Below, piece by piece: positions 34,563-41,980 of a DNA stretch of 64,000 nt. A program made the position numbers and the translations under genes. The notes under the pieces are model-generated. The model saw nothing but the letters and a program-made list of their open reading frames with translations. It did not search any database and had not been told where the DNA came from. The stretch comes from Rhodospirillaceae bacterium (lineage in GTDB: Bacteria; Pseudomonadota; Alphaproteobacteria; Dongiales; Dongiaceae): contig JADJQM010000001.1 in NCBI GenBank assembly GCA_016712715.1, positions 2,005,001 to 2,069,000 on the forward strand, in the 5' to 3' direction. Position 1 is the first letter of the stretch. Every line of letters begins with the position of its first letter.

Positions 34563-36158
34563 ATGACCGCCATCGTTCAAGAACTCCTTGCCGGCGAAAA
34601 ACGCGCAACCGGCACCGCCGATCTGATGCTGCAGAGTGCCGAATGGGCGGCGGCGGCGTTTGCGCGCTTCGACCGCGCTCGGGTCCATGCCATCGCACGC
34701 GCGGCAGCCGACGCGGCGTTCGCCCAGGCCGGCGCCCTCGCTGACGCAGCCGTTGCTGAAACCGGCTTCGGTGTCGCCGCTCACAAGAAGATCAAGAACG
34801 AGCTCACCTCGCGCGGCCTGTTCGAGCTCTATGCGCAGGAGGATTACTGTTCGGCGCGCATCAAGGCAGAGCTCAAGATGGTGGAGCTGCCGCGCCCGGC
34901 CGGCATCGTCTTTGCCCTCACCCCCTCCACCAACCCAGTCTGTAGCGTCTTCTACAAGGTGCTGATGGCGCTCTTCACGCGGAACGCCATCATCCTGTCG
35001 CCGCACCCGATGGCGAAGGGCTGCTCGGTCAAGGCGGCAAAGCTGATGGCGGCGGCGGCGGAAGCAGCAGGCGCCCCCACCGGCATCATCCAGGTGATCG
35101 AGGAGCCGAAGCTGCCGCTCATCGAATATTTCATGAGTTCGCCGCGGGTCGGTGTCATCCTTGCCACCGGCGGCACGCCGATGGTGCGCTCGGCCTACAG
35201 TTCGGGAAATCCGGCGATCGGCGTCGGCCCCGGCAACGCGCCGGTGCTGGTCGATGAGAGCGCCGATGTCAACGAAGCGGCCAAGCGCATCGTGACCTCG
35301 AAGGCGTTCGACAATTCGATCCTCTGCACCAATGAGAGCGTCGTGCTGGCGGTGGAGAGCATCGCCGACCGACTGCAACAGGCGCTGAAATCTGCGGGCG
35401 CCTATATCGCCAAGCCGGAGGAAGTGGCAGCGCTACGCGAGCTGCTGTTCGGCCTGGGTAGCTTCAATGTCGAGGTGTTGGGGAAATCGGCGGTCGAGAT
35501 CGGCGCGCGCATCGGCTTGCGCCTGCCCGCACAAACTCAGATCATCCTCGCCGAGATCGACCGGATCGGCATCGACGAGCCGCTCTCCAAGGAAAAACTG
35601 TGCCCGGTGCTGGGCTTCCTGCGCGTGCCCCACGCCCAGGCCGGCATCACCCAAGCGCGCGCGCTCATAAGGCTTTCGGGGGCTGGCCATTCGGCGGCGA
35701 TCCACAGCAAGCACCCGGCGACGATCCTGAAATTCGGTGCGGCGGTGAAGGCGCTCCGCGTCGTCGTCAATGCGCCCTGCAGCCTGGGCGCGGCCGGATA
35801 CGGCACGCATCTCGCACCCGCCTTCACCATCGGCACCGGATTCTTCGGCTCATCCGCGGTGGGGGAGAATGTCGGCCCGCAGCACCTCATCAACTGGACG
35901 CGCATCGCCTATAACGACGATCCCAAGGAAGTGTTCGGCGATTTCAGCGGGCTCGATGCCAATGCCGGCGGACCGGCCTTGGCGCTGGGCCTCGAGGCAC
36001 CCATCTCATTGGGGCGCCTGCAGGAAGGCGCCGAGGCGGCGCAGAGCCCCTTGCCGCAGCCGCAGGGTTCGGGTGGCACGCTCGATGAGGTGGCGCTGCT
36101 GCGCGAAGAGATCCGCCGCATGGTGTTGGAAGAACTCCGCGGCGCGATGCGGTCATGA
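34563..36158 (+). CDS. BMC-type CoA-acylating aldehyde dehydrogenase with C-terminal encapsulation helix
   Basis: 531 residues of the PduP/EutE class, with catalytic C255 in NSILCTNESV, the ALTPSTNP loop, and no NAD-ALDH Glu motif of the usual kind. It should convert propionaldehyde (or acetaldehyde) and CoA to acyl-CoA and NADH. After the fold comes a Pro/Gln/Gly linker (about 485-505) and then a final amphipathic helix of about 25 residues (TLDEVALLREEIRRMVLEE). This is the typical tail that docks cargo to the inner face of a BMC shell. Shell genes follow 17 bases downstream. Confidence 0.93.
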   Translation: MTAIVQELLAGEKRATGTADLMLQSAEWAAAAFARFDRARVHAIARAAADAAFAQAGALADAAVAETGFGVAAHKKIKNELTSRGLFELYAQEDYCSARIKAELKMVELPRPAGIVFALTPSTNPVCSVFYKVLMALFTRNAIILSPHPMAKGCSVKAAKLMAAAAEAAGAPTGIIQVIEEPKLPLIEYFMSSPRVGVILATGGTPMVRSAYSSGNPAIGVGPGNAPVLVDESADVNEAAKRIVTSKAFDNSILCTNESVVLAVESIADRLQQALKSAGAYIAKPEEVAALRELLFGLGSFNVEVLGKSAVEIGARIGLRLPAQTQIILAEIDRIGIDEPLSKEKLCPVLGFLRVPHAQAGITQARALIRLSGAGHSAAIHSKHPATILKFGAAVKALRVVVNAPCSLGAAGYGTHLAPAFTIGTGFFGSSAVGENVGPQHLINWTRIAYNDDPKEVFGDFSGLDANAGGPALALGLEAPISLGRLQEGAEAAQSPLPQPQGSGGTLDEVALLREEIRRMVLEELRGAMRS

Positions 36159-36175
36159 GAAAGCAGAACTGACCC

Positions 36176-36784
36176 ATGGCCGAACTGCGCTCCTTCATCT
36201 TCATCGACCAGCTGCAGCCGCAGACGCTCTGCTATATGGCAAGCGGCATGCGCGGCCGCCTGCCCCGCACGCTGATGGCGGCCCAGATCATCGAAGTGGC
36301 GCCCGGCCTAGATATCGAGGCCCTGACCGACGTCGCCCTCAAGCATGCCGATGTCGGCGGCGGCATGCTGGTGGTGGAACGGCAGTTCGGCTATCTCGAG
36401 TTTCATTCGCGCTCGACCTCGGCGGTGAAGGCGGCGGCCGAAGCGGTGCTGGACGTGCTGGGCGCGCGCACGGAACAGGCGCTGAAGCCGCAGATCCTTG
36501 CCTCCAAGATCGTGACGCGCATCGATAACGGCCATGCCTTCCTCATCAACCGCAACAAATCGGGATCCATGATCCTGGCTGGAGAATCCTTGTTCGTCCT
36601 TGAAATGCAGCCGGCCTCCTATGCCATCCTCGCCACGAACGAGGCGGAGAAGACCGCCGATATCAAGGTGATCGACTACCGCATGTTCGGGGCGACGGGC
36701 CGCGTCTATCTCTCGGGCGAGGAATCCAATGTGCGCATGGGTGCCGAAGCCGCCCTCGCGGCTCTGGAGGGAGCTGGCGCATGA
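36176..36784 (+). CDS. BMC-T shell protein (tandem BMC domains), first copy
   Basis: 202 residues with two BMC folds: IDQLQPQTLCYMA to about residue 95, and KIVTRIDNGHAFLINRNKSGS to the end. A paralog at 37928-38563 shares the second-domain block SLFVLEMQPASYAILATNEAEKTA (here SLLVYELEPALFASVAANEAEKAA). BMC-T proteins form pseudohexameric trimers with large, sometimes gated pores in the shell facets. The gene overlaps the next by four bases. Confidence 0.9.
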   Translation: MAELRSFIFIDQLQPQTLCYMASGMRGRLPRTLMAAQIIEVAPGLDIEALTDVALKHADVGGGMLVVERQFGYLEFHSRSTSAVKAAAEAVLDVLGARTEQALKPQILASKIVTRIDNGHAFLINRNKSGSMILAGESLFVLEMQPASYAILATNEAEKTADIKVIDYRMFGATGRVYLSGEESNVRMGAEAALAALEGAGA

Positions 36785-37209
36785 TCGACAAGAACCTCAT
36801 CCGCAGCCTGATCCGTGACGTCATCGCCGAGGAAGTGACGGCGCTGAAAGCGGGCAAGAGTGCCACCACCGCGCCGGCGGCCTCGATCCGCATCGGCAGC
36901 GATGCCGATCTTGTCGCCTTTGCCCGCGACGTGCTGCGTCTCGCCGAAGATCCGCAGATCCGCGCCGCGATCCAGGCCGGGCGGCATCCATTTCATCTCG
37001 CCGGTCAGGCGTCGGCAATGTCGGCACCCGCCACATCGTCGGCCACGCAGAGCCACCGCATTGATAAGGGCGTCGTCACCGAAGCCGTCATCGCCAAGCT
37101 GGGCAAGGGCGTTTCGCGCCTGCTGCTCGGGACCGGCGTCAGCATCACCCCCTTGGCCCGCGACAAGGCCAAGGCGCGCAACATCAGCGTCGAAAGGATC
37201 GGGCAATGA
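36781..37209 (+). CDS. Small BMC-associated protein of unknown function
   Basis: 142 residues. The first 25 (MIDKNLIRSLIRDVIAEEV) form an amphipathic helix like BMC docking peptides. A disordered Ala/Ser/Thr stretch lies near 110-125 of the coding region's middle, and the last 50 residues contain KGVVTEAVIAKLGKG and GVSITPLARDKAKARNISVE, a motif seen in several BMC cargo proteins (EutQ- and PduL-like contexts). It overlaps both neighbours by four bases (ATGA). Its position between BMC-T and BMC-P matches an uncharacterised gene of the mycobacterial RMM locus. Perhaps it is a cargo scaffold. Confidence 0.78.
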   Translation: MIDKNLIRSLIRDVIAEEVTALKAGKSATTAPAASIRIGSDADLVAFARDVLRLAEDPQIRAAIQAGRHPFHLAGQASAMSAPATSSATQSHRIDKGVVTEAVIAKLGKGVSRLLLGTGVSITPLARDKAKARNISVERIGQ

Positions 37210-37463
37210 TTCGCGGTCGGGTCGTGGGCCGGTATTGGGCCACCAAGAAAATCGAACATATTCCCTCAGGCGCCTTCCTCGAGGTCGAGAGCCTGGGCGG
37301 CGGACGCATGATCGCCTTTGACGTGTTGGGCTGCGGCGAGGGCGAGGATGTCCTCATCGTCACCGGCTCGACCGCGGCCTCATGGCTGGGCGGCGGCAAG
37401 ATTCCCATCGACGCGCTCATCATCGGCTCGCTGGACGAGACGTCGAAACCGAAATCCAAGTAA
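37206..37463 (+). CDS. BMC-P pentameric vertex protein (EutN/CcmL family)
   Basis: 85 residues with the EutN/CcmL fold: RGRVVGRYWATKKIEHIPSG, MIAFDVLGCGEGEDVLIVTG, and SWLGGGKIPIDALIIG. Such pentamers cap the 12 vertices of the polyhedral shell. It overlaps the previous gene by four bases and precedes the BMC-H gene by 30 bases. Confidence 0.95.
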   Translation: MIRGRVVGRYWATKKIEHIPSGAFLEVESLGGGRMIAFDVLGCGEGEDVLIVTGSTAASWLGGGKIPIDALIIGSLDETSKPKSK

Positions 37464-37493
37464 CAACCACGTATCGAAAGCAAGGAGAGAACC

Positions 37494-37775
37494 ATGTCGA
37501 ACGCCATCGGAATGATCGAGACTAGGGGTTTCGTCGCAGCGCTGGCCGCGGCAGATGCCATGGTCAAGGCCGCCAACGTCACCGTCGTCGGCCGCGAGGA
37601 AGTGGGTGACGGGCTGGTCGCCGTCATCATCAATGGCGATGTCGGTGCCGTGAAGGCCGCGACCGAAGCCGGTGCCGAGGCTGCGAGCAGCGTCGGCACG
37701 CTGGTCTCGGTCCATGTCATCCCGCGCCCGCATCCCGACCTCGGCAAGCATTTCTCGACCGCGACGGGGAAATAA
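37494..37775 (+). CDS. BMC-H hexameric shell protein
   Basis: 93 residues, the classic single BMC domain: AIGMIETRGFVAALAAADAM, NGDVGAVKAATEAGAEAA and HVIPRPHPDL. Hexamers of this protein tile the shell facets and carry the small central pores. An AGGAGAG Shine-Dalgarno lies directly upstream (about 37481-37487), stronger than for its neighbours, as expected for the most abundant shell subunit. Confidence 0.96.
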   Translation: MSNAIGMIETRGFVAALAAADAMVKAANVTVVGREEVGDGLVAVIINGDVGAVKAATEAGAEAASSVGTLVSVHVIPRPHPDLGKHFSTATGK

Positions 37776-37795
37776 GGTTCAGGCCAAATCATGCC

Positions 37796-37882
37796 GTCAT
37801 CCCCGTGCCTGGCACGGGGATCCACGAGTGTCTTCGGGTTGGCCTTTAACTCGTGGATGCCCGGGCCAAGCCCGGGCATGAC
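37796..37882. repeat. Second type of palindromic intergenic element
   Basis: 87 bp with outer arms GTCATCCCCGTGCCTGGCACGG and CCGGGCCAAGCCCGGGCATGAC, and inner arms CCACGAG and CTCGTGG. The family GTCATGCCCGGGC...TCCACG is common in alphaproteobacterial intergenic DNA. It is unrelated to the CCCCTCACCCC family and occurs once here, between the BMC-H and second BMC-T genes. Confidence 0.85.
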
Positions 37883-37927
37883 GAAGAATCATTGGGCGCC
37901 TTGTCTTGCGCCTTGCAGGAAGTGTTC

Positions 37928-38563
37928 ATGACCGAACTGCGCGTCTATCTGTTGGTGAAGGATCTGGCCCGCCAGTTCGCGGCTTATATGTCGACGCCGA
38001 CGCGGGCGCGGGGGTATCCGCCGATGCAGGGCGAGCATTCGCTGATCATCGAGGTGGCACCGGCCCTGGCCATCCACCGGATCTGCGATCTTGCGCTGAA
38101 ATCGGCGCCGGACATGGAGCCGGGTCTTCTTTACACCGAACGGCAATACGGCATTCTCGAACTTCATGCCGCCGATCTCGATCACCTGATGGAAACGGGC
38201 GACGCCATCCTGAAAGGTATCGGGCGCAAGGCTGACGACCAGTTGAAGCCACGCACCCTTTATGCCGACATCATCGAGAATGTGGCCGACCAGCATGCCA
38301 TCATCCTCAACCGCACCCGGGAAGCGTCCATGCTGCTGCCGGGGAAGTCGCTGCTGGTCTATGAGCTGGAGCCGGCTTTGTTCGCCTCGGTCGCCGCCAA
38401 CGAGGCGGAGAAGGCGGCACCCGGCATTACGCTCGTCGATGTGCAGATGATCGGTGCCAGCGGGCGGCTTTTCCTGTCCGGCACACGCAAGGAATGCGAA
38501 CGCGCCCGCGACCGCATCGACGAGGTGCTGGGCGGCATCATCGGCCGGGCGGCGAAGGGCTAG
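37928..38563 (+). CDS. BMC-T shell protein, second copy
   Basis: 211 residues with two BMC domains, paralogous to the protein at 36176 but about nine residues longer in the first domain. ELRVYLLVKDLARQFAAYM opens the protein and MIGASGRLFLSGTRKECE closes it. The start is ATG at 37928; the frame is open further upstream through the palindromic element. It shares its TAG stop with the opposite-strand livM stop (CTAG, 38560-38563). Two BMC-T types suggest two pore sizes. Confidence 0.9.
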   Translation: MTELRVYLLVKDLARQFAAYMSTPTRARGYPPMQGEHSLIIEVAPALAIHRICDLALKSAPDMEPGLLYTERQYGILELHAADLDHLMETGDAILKGIGRKADDQLKPRTLYADIIENVADQHAIILNRTREASMLLPGKSLLVYELEPALFASVAANEAEKAAPGITLVDVQMIGASGRLFLSGTRKECERARDRIDEVLGGIIGRAAKG

Positions 38564-39552
38564 CCTTGCGGTGCGCCGCCGCGCCAGCTGGCGGCCAATG
38601 ACTGGAGGCTGCCCAGCACCCCCTTGGGCAGCAGGATCACGAAACCAGCCAGGATCACGCCGAGGCCGATATCGCGCCAGTCGCCGAATTCGCGCATGGC
38701 TTCGTCGGCCAGCATCAGGATGAGGGCGCCCAGCACCGGTCCCCAGACCGTGCCCATGCCGCCCACCACGATCATCGAGAGCAGGAACAGCAGCGTCGTG
38801 ATCGAGAAGGCGGTGGGACCCACGGCCGCGAAATGCACCGCGTAGAAGGCGCCGGCCAGGCCGGTGAAGAAGGCTGAGAGCGCGAAGATCCAGAGCTGGT
38901 ATTTGAAGCGGCTGACACCGCGTGCCATCGCGCAGCCGGGATTGTCGCGCAGCGCCTGGAAAGCAAGGCCCATCGGTCCGCGGATGATGGCGATCGAGAA
39001 GGCCGCGGCGAGGCACAGCAGGATGAGGCCGACATAATAATCGGCCACATACCATTTCGACCCGAAGAGGTCGCGAAAGCCGAGATCGCCGAAGCGGGTG
39101 AAGCCGCGCACACCGCCGAACAGGGGCATGCAGCCCGAGGCCGGATTGGTGAAGCATTCGGTGTCGTTGACGATGAGGAGATAGAGCACCTGCGCCACGG
39201 CAAGGGTAAGGAGCGCCACATAGGGGCCCTTGAGACGCAGGCAGGCGAGACCGACGATCGTGCTGACCAGCACGGTGAAGAGCGCCGCCAGAGGCATGGC
39301 GATCACCATCGGCAGTGCGAAATAATAGCCGAGCATGGCCGTGGTGTAGGCGCCCACGGCAAAGAGCGCCATCTGCGCCAATGAGAAGATGCCGCCTATG
39401 CCCAGCACCAGATTCCATTGCAGGACGACGATCGCCCAGATGAAGAACAGGGTCGCCTGGGTGATGACATAGCGCATGCCGATGACGGTCGGCAGCAAGG
39501 CCACCAGCAGGGCCAGCACGAGGCCGATGAGCAGATCGCGACGCATGTTCAT
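38560..39552 (-). CDS. livM: Branched-chain amino-acid-type ABC permease LivM
   Basis: 330 residues with about ten membrane segments and the LivM marks GIGGIFSLAQMALFAVGAY, LRLKGPYVALLTLAV and VVGGMGTVWGPVLGA. The ATG at 39552 shares one base with the livH stop (TGATG), so the two are co-translated; an upstream open extension is rejected. It is the last gene of the liv-type operon, ending inside the second BMC-T stop codon. Confidence 0.92.
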   Translation of the reverse strand: MNMRRDLLIGLVLALLVALLPTVIGMRYVITQATLFFIWAIVVLQWNLVLGIGGIFSLAQMALFAVGAYTTAMLGYYFALPMVIAMPLAALFTVLVSTIVGLACLRLKGPYVALLTLAVAQVLYLLIVNDTECFTNPASGCMPLFGGVRGFTRFGDLGFRDLFGSKWYVADYYVGLILLCLAAAFSIAIIRGPMGLAFQALRDNPGCAMARGVSRFKYQLWIFALSAFFTGLAGAFYAVHFAAVGPTAFSITTLLFLLSMIVVGGMGTVWGPVLGALILMLADEAMREFGDWRDIGLGVILAGFVILLPKGVLGSLQSLAASWRGGAPQG

Positions 39553-40430
39553 CAGAGGCGCACCACTTGCCTGCGGCCGAACAGGCCATAGGGGCGCCAA
39601 ATGAGGACCGCGATCACCAGCAGCAGCAGGATGGCGAAGCTGTAGCGGACACCGAGCATGTATTGAGCGAAGGCTTCGAGGAGACCCAGCACGATGGCGG
39701 CGGCGACCGCGCCATAGACATTGCCGAGACCCGCCACCACGCAGATGATGAAGGCTTTCAGCATCGGGTCGCCGCCCATATTGGGCAGCAGGCTAGAGAG
39801 CGAGCTCACCATCACGCCGGAGATGGCGGCGAGGCCGCCGGACAAGGCCAGTACCTGGGCATAGACCACACCGACCCGGACACCCATCAACTGCGCCGCC
39901 TCGCGGCTTTGCGCGGTGGCGCGGATGGCCCGGCCGAGGCGGGTCCGCTGCAGGAGATAGGCAAGGGCCGCCATCAAGCCCAGGGCAACGCCGAGAATGA
40001 GCAGATTCTGATTTGGAATATGGACCGTGCCGATGACGATGGCGCCGGAGAGGTTGAGCGGCTGGGGCGTCGGTTGCGGCCCGAACAGGCGCAGGATCAC
40101 GTTCTCGATGATGGCGCCGATGCCAATGGTGGCAATGAAGATCTGCGTTTCAAAATTGGCGGAGCGCAGCATCGGCTGGGCCGCGACGTAATAGATGCCA
40201 AGCCCCACGGCACCGCAGACCAGCATCGCCGCGACAAGTCCCAGCACCGGATGGAGGCCGAGATGGCTCATGGCGAAATAGCAGATGTAACCGCCCAGCG
40301 CCAAAAGCGCGCCATGAGACATGTTGAGCATGTTGAGCGAGCCATAGACCAGCGCCAGGCCGATGGTCGAGATGGCATACATCGCGCCCATGGTGAGGCC
40401 CGAGGCGATGATCTGGACAATGACATCCAC
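39552..40430 (-). CDS. livH: Branched-chain amino-acid-type ABC permease LivH
   Basis: 292 residues with eight or so membrane helices, YAISTIGLALVYGSLNMLNMSHGALLALG near the start (ALVYGSLNMLNMSHGALL being diagnostic) and the RAIRATAQSREAAQLMGV loop. It forms the channel with LivM. It lies six bases after livF in the operon. Confidence 0.93.
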   Translation of the reverse strand: MDVIVQIIASGLTMGAMYAISTIGLALVYGSLNMLNMSHGALLALGGYICYFAMSHLGLHPVLGLVAAMLVCGAVGLGIYYVAAQPMLRSANFETQIFIATIGIGAIIENVILRLFGPQPTPQPLNLSGAIVIGTVHIPNQNLLILGVALGLMAALAYLLQRTRLGRAIRATAQSREAAQLMGVRVGVVYAQVLALSGGLAAISGVMVSSLSSLLPNMGGDPMLKAFIICVVAGLGNVYGAVAAAIVLGLLEAFAQYMLGVRYSFAILLLLVIAVLIWRPYGLFGRRQVVRL

Positions 40431-40436
40431 GCTGCG

Positions 40437-41150
40437 TCAGGCTCCGAGATAGGTTTCGACGCTTTCGGGGCGCGCCATCAGTTCGGCCCCCTGCCCGGTC
40501 CAGACCAGCTGGCCGTTATCGAGGAGCGTGATGAGGGCTGCCTTGTCGGCAACGCGGGCGGCATTCTCCTCCACCACCAGGATCGACCTGCCGGCCGAAG
40601 CCAGCTCGCCGATCACGTCATAGATCTGGTCGATGACGATGGGGGCCAGGCCCAGCGAGGGTTCGTCCAGCATCAGCAGCCGGCCGCCGCCCATGAGGCC
40701 GCGGCCGATGCCGACCATGCGCCGCTCGCCGCCGGAAAGGGTGCTGGCAACCTGGCCGCGGCGTTCCTTCAACTTCGGCAGCAGGGCGAAGACTTCATCG
40801 AGGCGTCGCGCGCTTTCCGCGGCCGCCTCGGGCAGATAGGCACCCATCAGGAGATTTTCGAGCACGGTCATTTCCGGAAACAGCATGTCGCCCTGCGGCA
40901 CATGGATGATGCCGGCCGCCACGATCTCGTCTGGCCGCATTCCTGTGAGGACCAATCCGCCGAGCGAGATTTGCCCCGCGCGCAAGGGCAGCAGGCCGGA
41001 GATGGCCCGCAGCAGGGTCGTCTTGCCGTGGCCATTGGGGCCGATGATGGCGGTGAGGCCACCCTCGACGAGATTGAGCGAAATGTCGCGCAGCACGGTC
41101 TGGCTGCCATAGCCGGCGGTGACGTTCTGCAGGGTGAGGAGATTGCCCAT
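40437..41150 (-). CDS. livF: Branched-chain amino-acid-type ABC ATPase LivF
   Basis: 237 residues: Walker A GPNGHGKTTLLRAISGL, signature LSGGERRMVGIGRGLM, Walker B LLMLDEPSLGLAP. The short C-terminus and VPQGDMLFPEMTVLENLLMG mark it as LivF. It lies two bases after livG. Confidence 0.93.
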   Translation of the reverse strand: MGNLLTLQNVTAGYGSQTVLRDISLNLVEGGLTAIIGPNGHGKTTLLRAISGLLPLRAGQISLGGLVLTGMRPDEIVAAGIIHVPQGDMLFPEMTVLENLLMGAYLPEAAAESARRLDEVFALLPKLKERRGQVASTLSGGERRMVGIGRGLMGGGRLLMLDEPSLGLAPIVIDQIYDVIGELASAGRSILVVEENAARVADKAALITLLDNGQLVWTGQGAELMARPESVETYLGA

Positions 41151-41152
41151 GG

Positions 41153-41947
41153 TCAGGCGCGCTCCTCGAGAAGGGCGCCGAGCCTGCGCGAGGCACCTTC
41201 GCCGAGATAGACGTCGACCACGTTGCGGTCCTGGATGAGGCCTTCGGGCCTGCCCTCATAGATTTTTTCGCCGTGATGCATGATGAGGACGCGGCTGGAG
41301 AGCTGGACCAGGAAGCGCATCACATGTTCGATAAGGATGATGGTGATGCCACGCGCGGCGATGGCGCGCACGACACCCATCACATGGTCGATTTCCTTGG
41401 GGTTGAGGCCACCCACCGGTTCGTCCATCAGCAAAAGCGTGGGCTGGCTGGCCAGGGCACCGGCGAGCATGAGGAGCTTACGGTCGAGCACAGGCAGGCG
41501 TCCGACGATCTGGTCGTCCTTGCCGGTGAGGCCAACCGCTGCCAGCGCTTCATCGACCAGTTCCGCCACGTCGCGGCCGATGCGGATGCCGGGGATGAGG
41601 CGGTTGCGGCGCCCGAAATAGGCCGCCACCTCGACATTGCCGCGCACGGTCAGGCTGTCGAAGCCAGCATTCAATTGGAAGGTGCGGGCGATGCCGGCAT
41701 GGCACAGGGCTTCGGGCCGCAGATGGGTGATGTTGCGGCCCTGGAACAGGATCTCGCCGGCACTGGCCGGGTTGAGGCCGGAGATGGCCTCGAACAAGGT
41801 TGTCTTGCCGGCGCCGTTGGGACCGCCGATGCCGAGCACCTCGCCCGGCATCAGCTCGAAGCTGAGATTGTTGACGGCCGTCAGCGCCCCAAAATGCTTG
41901 CTCACATTCCGACAGACGAGCAAGGGCTCACCGACAGCCGTCCCCAT
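41153..41947 (-). CDS. livG: Branched-chain amino-acid-type ABC ATPase LivG
   Basis: 264 residues: Walker A GPNGAGKTTLFEAISG, Walker B LLLMDEPVGGLNPKE, and the long LivG helix region after residue 100. The signature region reads LPVLDRKLLMLAGALASQP, where most LivG proteins have LSYGxQRRLEIARAL; the conserved L-S-x-G-Q core is replaced by V-L-D-R-K. That weakens the predicted ATP sandwich on this side and is worth noting. It pairs with LivF. Confidence 0.88.
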   Translation of the reverse strand: MGTAVGEPLLVCRNVSKHFGALTAVNNLSFELMPGEVLGIGGPNGAGKTTLFEAISGLNPASAGEILFQGRNITHLRPEALCHAGIARTFQLNAGFDSLTVRGNVEVAAYFGRRNRLIPGIRIGRDVAELVDEALAAVGLTGKDDQIVGRLPVLDRKLLMLAGALASQPTLLLMDEPVGGLNPKEIDHVMGVVRAIAARGITIILIEHVMRFLVQLSSRVLIMHHGEKIYEGRPEGLIQDRNVVDVYLGEGASRRLGALLEERA

Positions 41948-41980
41948 ACCGAAACTATCCTTCTCTAAGGCCGCCCCGGA

